64,000 nucleotides of DNA, taken from contig JAFZKN010000021.1 in the NCBI GenBank assembly GCA_017553635.1, positions 186,001 through 250,000 of the forward strand, read 5' to 3'. Each line of letters opens with the position of its first letter. The stretch's first letter is position 1. Below the pieces are notes generated by a model. The model was given only the letters and a program-made list of their open reading frames with translations. It was not told the DNA's origin and made no database searches. This DNA is from Treponema sp. (lineage in GTDB: Bacteria; Spirochaetota; Spirochaetia; Treponematales; Treponemataceae). Below, in pieces: positions 51,327-57,985 of this stretch. The translations under genes and the position numbers were made by a program.

Positions 51327-51605
51327 TTGGCTAGAAATCAGACATCAGCTCAGAAAGCTTTTAGACAGAGTGAAGCAAGACGTTTGCATAACAAGGCAAT
51401 CAAAAGTGAATGCCACACATATGCAAGACAGTTTGTAGAAGCTTGCCAGGCAAAAGATCAGGCAGCTGCTCAGACTAAATTAAAGACTCTTGTAAGTACA
51501 CTTGATTCTGCTCGCAGCAAAGGCGTTTTAACACGCAATGCTGTATCACGCAAGAAGTCTCGTATGACAAAGCTTTACAATGTGACTTTTGCAGCAGCAA
51601 AATAA
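51327..51605 (+). CDS. rpsT: 30S ribosomal protein S20
   Basis: The 92-residue product matches S20: ARNQTSAQKAFRQSEARRLHNKAIKS at the N-terminus, a KTLVSTLDSARSKGVLTRNAVSRKKSRMTKLYN motif, and alanine-rich ends. The start is the rare TTG at 51327, with a GGGGGT ribosome site seven bases upstream. In E. coli rpsT a UUG start takes part in autogenous control, and the same could hold here. It binds 16S rRNA in the 30S body. Confidence 0.95.
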   Translation: MARNQTSAQKAFRQSEARRLHNKAIKSECHTYARQFVEACQAKDQAAAQTKLKTLVSTLDSARSKGVLTRNAVSRKKSRMTKLYNVTFAAAK

Positions 51606-51614
51606 CTTACAAAA

Positions 51615-51662
51615 ATACATTGTATAAGATGTGATTTGTTTCGCATCTTATACAAAATGTAT
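51615..51662 (+). promoter_or_regulatory. Long stem-loop between rpsT and the HU gene
   Basis: ATACAT plus TGTATAAGATG (51615-51631) pairs with CATCTTATACA, two unpaired A, then ATGTAT (51644-51662): 17 pairs with a two-base bulge and a 12-base loop. There is no T-run, so it is not a classic terminator. It could be an RNase III site, an attenuator or an operator. Confidence 0.5.
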
Positions 51663-51688
51663 TAAACTGCTTTTTATGGAGATTACAG

Positions 51689-52009
51689 GTGGCAGACGAT
51701 AAATTAACAAAAATTGATTTAGTTGAATCTGTATATCTCAATACAAAAATTGAAAAGCAGCAGGTTCAGGTGGTTGTTGATAACTTGCTTGAACAGATTA
51801 AATTATCTTTAGAAAACGGAAAGACAATTGAACTTCGTGGATTCGGAACTTTTGAAAACAGACTCAGAAAGGGTCGTTCAAAAGCGAGAAATCCCAAAAC
51901 AGGGGAAATAGTTTCAGTTGAACCACATTATGTGGCTGTTTTCAGAGCAGGAAGAGAATTAAAACAGTCTTTATTCAACCTTCCTGTAAACAGCGATAAT
52001 TCAAAATAA
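51689..52009 (+). CDS. HU-family DNA-binding protein
   Basis: The 106-residue product starts at GTG (51689), with GGAG seven bases upstream. Features: N-terminal helices (TKIDLVESVYLNTKIEKQQVQVVVDNLLEQI), IELRGFGTFENRLRKGRSKARNPKTGEIVSV, and the beta arm with an HYVAVFRAGRELKQSL end. It should bend and compact DNA as a dimer. The 10-residue C-terminal tail (LPVNSDNSK) is an extension beyond the usual 90 residues. Confidence 0.92.
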   Translation: MADDKLTKIDLVESVYLNTKIEKQQVQVVVDNLLEQIKLSLENGKTIELRGFGTFENRLRKGRSKARNPKTGEIVSVEPHYVAVFRAGRELKQSLFNLPVNSDNSK

Positions 52010-52060
52010 TCTTAATTAATAATCAGAAAATCATAGATAAATTAGGTTAAAATATTTTTG

Positions 52061-52089
52061 TTGCTAAAAATGCATAAACTGATTACAAT
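52061..52089 (+). promoter_or_regulatory. Promoter of the bactofilin gene
   Basis: TTGCTA (52061-52066), 17 bases, TACAAT (52084-52089). Confidence 0.55.
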
Positions 52090-52115
52090 AAATTTATCTG
52101 ATTTGGGATTTTTTT

Positions 52116-52529
52116 ATGGAGAACGAAAAAAAGAATTTTACAGTTCTAGGTTCAGAGACAGAGTTTGACGGTATTCTCGAATTTACCGACGATCTCAAAA
52201 TTAACGGAAGATTTAATGGTACGATAGTTGCAACTGGAAATCTTGAAATTGATAAAGCTGCTATCTGTACTGTAGATAAAATGGCTGCTAATTCAATCAT
52301 CATTTCTGGAAATGTGACAGGAAATATTGAAGCAGCCGAAAGAGTAGAAATGTGCAATGGAAGTAAAGTAAAAGGCAACGTTACTACTGCACGTCTTAGA
52401 ATTGCAGATAATGTTGAATTTGAAGGTCAGGTTACAATGCTTGAAAAAGAACCTGATGTTGATTTATTCTCTGTTGCTTCTGACGAATTTAAGCAGTCAT
52501 TGATTTTAAAATCAGATACTGAAAACTAG
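52116..52529 (+). CDS. Bactofilin (polymer-forming cytoskeletal protein)
   Basis: The 137-residue product is a right-handed beta-helix of the DUF583 family: TVLGSETEFDGILEFTDDLKINGRFNGTIVATGNLEIDKAA, SIIISGNVTGNIEAAERVEMCNGSKVKGNVTTARLRIADNVEFEGQV. Bactofilins polymerise without nucleotide and scaffold cell-wall enzymes. In Leptospira and Treponema they contribute to the helical cell shape or motility. A GGGA site precedes the ATG. The C-terminal tail (about 115-137) is disordered. Confidence 0.93.
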   Translation: MENEKKNFTVLGSETEFDGILEFTDDLKINGRFNGTIVATGNLEIDKAAICTVDKMAANSIIISGNVTGNIEAAERVEMCNGSKVKGNVTTARLRIADNVEFEGQVTMLEKEPDVDLFSVASDEFKQSLILKSDTEN

Positions 52530-52610
52530 TTTTTAATCTAATCCTTGTTTTTTGAAAATCATTAAAATTGTTTTTTATATTAATTCATTTATTTTTTAAT
52601 GGAGATTTTT

Positions 52611-54227
52611 ATGGCAGCATTTAAACGCCGTACTACGAAAAAGTCTGAAGAAGAAATTCAGTCTAGTGAAACAGAAGCAGAAACTCCTGCTGTTGAAACA
52701 GAAACAGATTCTGCAGAGCAGTCTCAGGCAGATGGAGAAGCGGAAGCCGCTGCAGTTTCTGATGAAGGCGGTGCGGTAAAAAAACGCAGGACAGTTGTTA
52801 AAAAGACATCAGATCAGAACAACTTTAAGGCAAATCCATCAAACGGGAAAACATTTACACCAAAGAAAGGCTTTTCAAGAAACATCCCTCAGGAAGTTGC
52901 ACAGACAGAAACTCACCTTCCTGAAAGCATGCAGGATGTCGGTTCTCAGCCTCGTCTTGAAATTAACGAATTGACAAAAAAAGGAATGCAGGAACTTCGT
53001 GAACTTGCAATCCAGTATGGATTTACAGCTGATGATCTTGCACCAATGAAAAAGCAGGATTTGATTTTTGTAATCCTTAAAGCACATACAGAACACGGTG
53101 GAATTATTTTCGCATCCGGTGCTCTTGAAATTTTACCTGATGGTTACGGTTTCTTACGTTCACCACAGAACTCTTATCTTCCAGGCCCGGATGATATTTA
53201 TATAAGCCCGAGTCAAATCAGACTGTTCAATCTTAAAACAGGTGATACAGTTTACGGACAGACACGTTCTCCAAAGGAAGGAGAAAAATTCTTCGCACTT
53301 TTACGTATCGAAAGTGTAAACTTTGATGAACCTCGTGTTGCACAGACACGTGTTCCGTTTGAAAACCTTACACCGCTTTATCCGAATGAAAAGCTCAAGC
53401 TTGAAACTGTTTCAACTGAAATTTCAACACGTATTGTTGACTTATTTGCACCTATCGGAAAAGGTCAGCGTCTTTTGATTGTTGCGCCTCCAAAGGCTGG
53501 TAAAACAATCCTCATGCAGAAGGTTGCAAATGCAATTACAACAAACAATCCTGAAGTTTACCTCATCGTTCTTTTGATTGATGAACGCCCTGAGGAAGTT
53601 ACAGAAATGGAAAGAGCCATCAAGGGAGAAGTTATTTCTTCTACATTTGATGAACAGGCAACACGCCATGTTCAGGTTGCAGAAATGGTTCTTGAAAAGG
53701 CAAAACGCCTTGTTGAACATAAACGCGATGTAGTTATCCTTCTTGACTCAATTACACGCCTTGCACGTGCTTATAACCAGACGGTTCAGACTTCTGGAAA
53801 AGTACTTTCTGGTGGTGTTGATTCAAATGCTCTCTTTAAACCAAAACGCTTCTTTGGTGCAGCAAGAAATGTTGAGGAAGGCGGTTCGCTTACAATTATT
53901 TCTACGGCACTTATCGAAACAGGAAGCCGTATGGACGAAGTTATCTTTGAAGAGTTTAAAGGAACCGGTAACTCAGAAATCGACCTTGACAGACGCCTTG
54001 CAGAACGCCGTCTTTTCCCTGCAATCAACATCAAAAAGTCAGGAACAAGAAAAGAAGAGCTTTTGCTTACAGATTCTGAACTTCAGAGGCTATGGATTTT
54101 ACGTAAAGTTCTTAACCCGATGGAAGATGTCGAAATTACAGAACTTATTCTTGACCGCATGAAAAAGAGTAAGACAAACGAAGCTTTCCTTGCCAGCATG
54201 AACGCAGGAACGGCTGCGGTTGACTAA
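52611..54227 (+). CDS. rho: Transcription termination factor Rho
   Basis: The 538-residue product starts at ATG 52611, with GGAG six bases upstream. An ATG at 52599 overlaps the ribosome site and is rejected. An N-terminal acidic and Lys-rich disordered extension (about 1-105) is followed by the Rho N-domain (LTKKGMQELRELAIQYGF), the RNA-binding cold-shock fold (GFLRSPQNSYLPGPDDIYISPSQIRLFNLKTGD), Walker A APPKAGKTILMQ, Walker B VVILLDSITRLARAYN, and the Q-loop/R-loop region GGVDSNALFKPKRFFGAARN. It terminates transcripts by RNA translocation. Confidence 0.96.
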   Translation: MAAFKRRTTKKSEEEIQSSETEAETPAVETETDSAEQSQADGEAEAAAVSDEGGAVKKRRTVVKKTSDQNNFKANPSNGKTFTPKKGFSRNIPQEVAQTETHLPESMQDVGSQPRLEINELTKKGMQELRELAIQYGFTADDLAPMKKQDLIFVILKAHTEHGGIIFASGALEILPDGYGFLRSPQNSYLPGPDDIYISPSQIRLFNLKTGDTVYGQTRSPKEGEKFFALLRIESVNFDEPRVAQTRVPFENLTPLYPNEKLKLETVSTEISTRIVDLFAPIGKGQRLLIVAPPKAGKTILMQKVANAITTNNPEVYLIVLLIDERPEEVTEMERAIKGEVISSTFDEQATRHVQVAEMVLEKAKRLVEHKRDVVILLDSITRLARAYNQTVQTSGKVLSGGVDSNALFKPKRFFGAARNVEEGGSLTIISTALIETGSRMDEVIFEEFKGTGNSEIDLDRRLAERRLFPAINIKKSGTRKEELLLTDSELQRLWILRKVLNPMEDVEITELILDRMKKSKTNEAFLASMNAGTAAVD

Positions 54228-54228
54228 T

Positions 54229-54256
54229 TTGTTGTATTTTTTTATACTTATATAAT
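54229..54256 (+). promoter_or_regulatory. Promoter of rpmE
   Basis: TTGTTG (54229-54234), 16 bases, TATAAT (54251-54256). It starts a transcript with a leader of about 115 bases. Confidence 0.5.
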
Positions 54257-54285
54257 ATTTCTTGTGGTATTATTTTTATATTTTC

Positions 54286-54375
54286 AGCTGACGGTGACGG
54301 AATGATAGATGTTCCATTATTTGGGCAAGCTAGTGGTGGCCGGGCGTAATACAGGGCAAGAAAGACAGGAGTTAT
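54286..54375 (+). promoter_or_regulatory. Candidate structured leader of rpmE (L31)
   Basis: A G-rich block within AT-rich surroundings (for example GGGCAAGCTAGTGGTGGCCG) fills the 90 bases before the L31 gene, between its promoter and AGGAG. Short pairings such as GGAA/TTCC are possible. L31 leaders that bind the protein are known in other phyla. This sequence is not recognised as one of them. Confidence 0.35.
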
Positions 54376-54378
54376 TAA

Positions 54379-54591
54379 ATGAAAAAGGATATTCATCCAG
54401 AGTACACACTTACAAAGATTACATGCGTATGCGGTAATGTAATCGAAACACGTTCAACAGTTAAAGATATCAATGTTGAAATTTGTTCAGCTTGCCACCC
54501 GTTCTTTACTGGTAAGCAGAAGCTTGTTGACACAGCAGGTCGTATCGATCGCTTCAACAAACGTTACGGAATTAAAGAAGAAAATAAATAA
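54379..54591 (+). CDS. rpmE: 50S ribosomal protein L31 (zinc-binding type)
   Basis: The 70-residue product has the L31 layout: MKKDIHPEYTLTKITCVCGNVIETRST, then INVEICSACHPFFTGKQKLVDTAGRIDRFNKRYG. The CxC ... CxxC cysteines mark the zinc-binding ('C+') form that zinc-limited cells may replace with a cysteine-free paralogue. This links loosely to the zinc-type operon at 9.6-11.1 kb. AGGAG precedes the ATG. Confidence 0.96.
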   Translation: MKKDIHPEYTLTKITCVCGNVIETRSTVKDINVEICSACHPFFTGKQKLVDTAGRIDRFNKRYGIKEENK

Positions 54592-54701
54592 TTTTAATCC
54601 GTTTAAAATTTTCTGTTATTACGGAAAGTGTTGGGATTTTGGTTTTGAACTCAAACTAAGACCACAGACTTTTTCGCGGATGCAGAAATAAAAAAAATAA
54701 A

Positions 54702-54732
54702 GCGAGTTACGAAGTTAACCGCATAAGGGGTT
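54702..54732 (+). promoter_or_regulatory. Candidate translational switch in the rpsO leader
   Basis: Stem A pairs 54702-54704 and 54706-54709 (GCG, GTTA) with 54716-54722. Stem B pairs AACC (54717-54720) with GGTT (54729-54732) and covers part of the AAGGGG ribosome site. The two stems share AACC and exclude each other. Confidence 0.4.
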
Positions 54733-54736
54733 CCTA

Positions 54737-55006
54737 ATGGCACTTACAAAAGAACAGTCAGCATCACTTGTATCAAAGTTCGGTGCTAACGAAAATGACA
54801 CTGGAAACACAAAGGTTCAGGTTGCTCTTCTTACAGCAAGAGTTGAACAGCTTACAGCTCACATCCAGAACTTTCCAAAAGACAAGAGCGCAAAACGTTC
54901 ACTCTTAAAAGTAATCGGTCAGCGCAAAAAGCTTTTGAAGTATCTCCAGAGAACAAATCTTGAAACTTACCGTGCACTTATCAAAGAATTGAATTTGCGT
55001 AAGTAG
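54737..55006 (+). CDS. rpsO: 30S ribosomal protein S15
   Basis: The 89-residue product matches S15: FGANENDTGNTKVQVALLTARVEQLTAHIQNFPKDKSAKRSLLKVIGQRKKLLKYLQRTNLETYRALIKELNLRK. It binds the 16S rRNA three-way junction early in 30S assembly. The rpsO-pnp order is the classic arrangement. AAGGGG precedes the ATG. Confidence 0.97.
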   Translation: MALTKEQSASLVSKFGANENDTGNTKVQVALLTARVEQLTAHIQNFPKDKSAKRSLLKVIGQRKKLLKYLQRTNLETYRALIKELNLRK

Positions 55007-55020
55007 TTTTTAAGGTTAGA

Positions 55021-55056
55021 AAATCCTGCTTCCTTTTGTTAGGAACAGGATTTTTT
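55021..55056 (+). terminator. Terminator after rpsO
   Basis: AAATCCTG and TTCC pair with GGAA and CAGGATTT, with one bulged C, followed by six T. Partial read-through into pnp is likely, as in other rpsO-pnp operons. Confidence 0.75.
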
Positions 55057-55102
55057 ATTTAAGTGCAAAAAATTATTAAACCATGAGGGGATAAAAAGAA
55101 AT

Positions 55103-55197
55103 AAGATAGGAAACAAGATAAAAGGAATTAAAACAGATTTCTGCTTTAATAAAATTCAGCTTATAAAAATAGTTTCTTTTATTTTGTTTCTTGTTTT
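55103..55197 (+). promoter_or_regulatory. 28-pair stem-loop in the pnp leader, candidate RNase III/PNPase autoregulation site
   Basis: Bases 55103-55130 pair without interruption with 55170-55197 in the RNA: 22 Watson-Crick and six G-U pairs around a 39-base loop. The G-U pairs exist only in the sense transcript. The base of the stem lies about 25 bases before the pnp ribosome site. Confidence 0.65.
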
Positions 55198-55234
55198 TCT
55201 TTTGTCCTCTTTTGAAAAATATAAGGAGATTATA

Positions 55235-57340
55235 ATGTCAGTAGAAAGAGTGACTTACAGACTTGGAGATGCCGATCTCATTCTCGAAACAGGAAAAATC
55301 GGTAAACAGGCAAACGGTTGTGTTTATGCACAGTGGGGCGGAGCTGCAGTTATTGCAACAATCTGTGCTTCATCAAATGTAACAGAAGGACAGGACTTTG
55401 TTCCTGTTACAGTTGAATACAACGAAAAATTTTATGCTGCTGGAAAAATTCCAGGTGGCTTTGTAAAAAGAGAAGGACGTCCAAAGGATAAAGAAATTCT
55501 TGTATCACGTTTGATTGACCGTCCTATGCGTCCGCTTTTTGAACCATCATTCGGACATGAACTTCAGATTGTTCCTACATGTGTATCTGCAGACGGCGAA
55601 CACACACAGGATATTCTTGCAGTTCTCGCAGCAAGTGCAGCAACATCAATTTCTGACATTCCGTTCCACGGACCTGTTGCAGCATGCCGTATCGGATTTA
55701 AAGATGGAAAATATATCGTAAACCCTACATTCAAGGAAATTGAAGAAGGCGATATGGAAATCGTTGTAGCCGGAACAAAAGACGGATTTACAATGGTAGA
55801 AGGTGGAGCTAACGAAGTTTCAGAAGAAGTAATGCTTGGTGCTCTTGCAGAAGCAGAAAAGTTCATTAAAGAAATGTGTCTTCTTCAGGAAGAACTCGTT
55901 AAAAAATGCGGAAAAGAAAAGCTTCCTCTTAATCCTCTTGATATTACACTTGAAAATGCAGATACAATCGAAGCAGAAGCAACTCCATTATTAAAGGAAG
56001 CATGCTTCCAGAATGGTAAGCAGAACCGTGGTCTTGCAGTTTCTAAGGTTATTAAAGAACTTACAGCTAAACATGAAGAACAGCTTTCTGATCCTGTTCA
56101 GCAGAAGCTCTTTATGACTTTGATTGATGACATTCAGTATAAGCTTTTAAGAAAATCAATTCTTGATGACGGTGTCAGAATCGACGGCCGTAAGACAGAT
56201 GAAATAAGACCAATCACTTGTGAAATTAATGTACTTCCACGTCCACACGGATCTGCTCTCTTTACACGCGGTGAAACTCAGTCACTTGCTGTTTGTACAC
56301 TCGGTACAACAATGGATGAACAGGTTTACGATGATATCGATGGCGACAGAAGTGAACACTTTATCCTTCACTATAACTTCCCGCCATACTCAGTTGGTGA
56401 AACAGGAAAGCTTACAACAGGAAGACGTGAAATCGGTCACGGAAACCTTGCACGTCGCTCGCTTGCTCCAATGGTTCCAAACCGCGAAGAGTTCCCTTAC
56501 ACAGTTCGTGTAGTTTCAGAAATCATGGAATCTAACGGTTCTTCTTCACAGGCTTCTACATGTGGTGGATGTCTTTCTATGCTCGCTGCCGGTGTTCCGA
56601 TGAAGAAAATGGTTGCTGGTATTGCAATGGGTCTTATCACAGAAGCAGAAGGTGACAATCCTTACGGACGTTATAAGATTCTTTCTGATATCCTTGGAGA
56701 AGAAGATCACCTTGGTGACATGGACTTTAAGGTAGCAGGAACAAAAGACGGTATTACTGGATTCCAGATGGATATCAAGATTGCCGGTGTTACAACAGAA
56801 ATCATGAAAAAGGCTCTTGAACAGGCTCGTGTTGGCCGTATGCATATTCTTTCTATCATGGAAAAATGCATTGACAAACCGGCTCCAATAAGCCCTTATG
56901 CTCCAAAAATTCTTACAATGAAAATTCCTGTAGACAAGATTGGTGCTTTAATCGGACCAGGCGGAAAGAATGTAAAAGCCCTCTGTGCACAGTATGGAGT
57001 TACAATTAATACAGACGATGACGGAACTGTAACAATCTACGGTAAAACTGGTACTTCTGCAGAAGAAGCTAAAAAAGCCGTTAAGGGAATTACAGAAGAT
57101 CCTGAAGTTGGAACAATTTACAATGGTGTTGTAAAGAGTATTAAAGACTTTGGTGCATTTGTAGAAATCTTACCTGGTAAAGAAGGCTTGTGTCATATTT
57201 CTAAGCTTTCACGTGGCCGCGTAGAAAAGGTAACTGATGTTCTTAAAGAAGGACAGCAGATTCCTGTTAAACTTCTCGAAGTTGACCAGAGAGGCCGCCT
57301 CCAGCTTTCTTATATAGATGCAATCGAAGAACAGAAATAG
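55235..57340 (+). CDS. pnp: Polyribonucleotide nucleotidyltransferase (PNPase)
   Basis: Start ATG 55235 has AAGGAG seven bases upstream; an in-frame ATG at 55184 lies before the ribosome site and is rejected. The 701-residue product contains two RNase PH domains (FVKREGRPKDKEILVSRLIDRPMRPLF; the second with GDRSEHFILHYNFPPYSVGE and STCGGCLSMLAAGVPM), then KH (IGALIGPGGKNVKAL) and S1 (GTIYNGVVKSIKDFGAFVEILPGKEGLCHISKLS) domains. It degrades RNA 3' to 5' with phosphate. Its leader suggests autoregulation by RNase III cutting. Confidence 0.97.
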   Translation: MSVERVTYRLGDADLILETGKIGKQANGCVYAQWGGAAVIATICASSNVTEGQDFVPVTVEYNEKFYAAGKIPGGFVKREGRPKDKEILVSRLIDRPMRPLFEPSFGHELQIVPTCVSADGEHTQDILAVLAASAATSISDIPFHGPVAACRIGFKDGKYIVNPTFKEIEEGDMEIVVAGTKDGFTMVEGGANEVSEEVMLGALAEAEKFIKEMCLLQEELVKKCGKEKLPLNPLDITLENADTIEAEATPLLKEACFQNGKQNRGLAVSKVIKELTAKHEEQLSDPVQQKLFMTLIDDIQYKLLRKSILDDGVRIDGRKTDEIRPITCEINVLPRPHGSALFTRGETQSLAVCTLGTTMDEQVYDDIDGDRSEHFILHYNFPPYSVGETGKLTTGRREIGHGNLARRSLAPMVPNREEFPYTVRVVSEIMESNGSSSQASTCGGCLSMLAAGVPMKKMVAGIAMGLITEAEGDNPYGRYKILSDILGEEDHLGDMDFKVAGTKDGITGFQMDIKIAGVTTEIMKKALEQARVGRMHILSIMEKCIDKPAPISPYAPKILTMKIPVDKIGALIGPGGKNVKALCAQYGVTINTDDDGTVTIYGKTGTSAEEAKKAVKGITEDPEVGTIYNGVVKSIKDFGAFVEILPGKEGLCHISKLSRGRVEKVTDVLKEGQQIPVKLLEVDQRGRLQLSYIDAIEEQK

Positions 57341-57446
57341 TGTATGACTGACGCTTCTCGCAGTCATACATGTTATATCACGACGGCTAAAGCCGCGTGA
57401 TAAATAAGCTTCATGCTGATACTGCGTACAGCATAACCCATAGGGT
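57341..57446 (+). repeat. Tandem array of four stem-loops after pnp
   Basis: In order: TGTATGACTG/CAGTCATACA (57341-57370); TATCACG-a-CGGC/GCCG-CGTGATA (57376-57402); ATGCTG-a-TAC/GTA-CAGCAT (57413-57434); ACCC/GGGT (57436-57446). The second and third have the same single-A bulge design. A terminator hairpin follows. May be REP-like elements or a small RNA. Confidence 0.55.
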
Positions 57447-57467
57447 GCAGCGTGTGGATTTAAAAAG

Positions 57468-57496
57468 AGTTCGGCTACGGTCGGACTTTTTTTTTA
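57468..57496 (+). terminator. Terminator with a UACG tetraloop
   Basis: Eight pairs AGTTCGGC/GTCGGACT (including G-U pairs) close a C(UACG)G tetraloop, followed by a long T-run. Confidence 0.88.
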
Positions 57497-57506
57497 CACT
57501 CGAATA

Positions 57507-57515
57507 TGGTAATAT
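57507..57515 (+). promoter_or_regulatory. Extended -10 promoter of dut, candidate leaderless
   Basis: TGG-TAATAT (TAATAT at 57510-57515), then six bases to the ATG at 57522. No Shine-Dalgarno sequence. Confidence 0.55.
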
Positions 57516-57521
57516 AGAATA

Positions 57522-57962
57522 ATGAATTTAATCGATATAAAATGTGTCGCTTTAGATGGCGCTGTAATTCCTGAATATAAAACCAAAGGAGCGGCAGGCT
57601 GTGATGTATGTGCTTTCCTTTCAGAAAGTTTAACTCTTAAACCGATGGAACGTTATGCAGTTCCAACAGGGCTTTTTTTTGAAATCCCGGAAGGCTATGA
57701 AATTCAGGTTAGACCTCGTTCGGGCCTTGCAATTAAAAACGGCATTACATGCCTTAACACTCCAGGTACAATCGATTCTGATTACCGTGGCGAAGTAAAG
57801 ATTATCCTTGCCAATCTTGGAACAGAAGATTTTGTAATCAATAACGGTGACCGCATAGCTCAGCTTGTTGTAAGTCCTGTGACGGCAGCAAATTTTATAA
57901 AAGTTGATAAGCTCGATGAAACACAGAGGGGTAGCGGGGGATTTGGTTCTACCGGAAAATAG
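57522..57962 (+). CDS. dut: dUTP diphosphatase (dUTPase)
   Basis: The 146-residue trimeric-type dUTPase contains all five motifs: AAGCDVCAF, RPRSGLAIKNGI, CLNTPGTIDSDYRGEV, NNGDRIAQLVV and RGSGGFGSTG. It hydrolyses dUTP to dUMP, keeping uracil out of DNA. It sits directly after the pnp terminator and is followed by the Lpt permease genes about 23 bases later. Promoter placement suggests a leaderless message. Confidence 0.96.
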   Translation: MNLIDIKCVALDGAVIPEYKTKGAAGCDVCAFLSESLTLKPMERYAVPTGLFFEIPEGYEIQVRPRSGLAIKNGITCLNTPGTIDSDYRGEVKIILANLGTEDFVINNGDRIAQLVVSPVTAANFIKVDKLDETQRGSGGFGSTGK

Positions 57963-57985
57963 AGTTTTTTTGAATCTTAAAATAA

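Noticed and set aside
55184..55234. Longer pnp start at 55184.
   Set aside because: The added residues are hydrophobic and atypical, and the ribosome site lies after this ATG.
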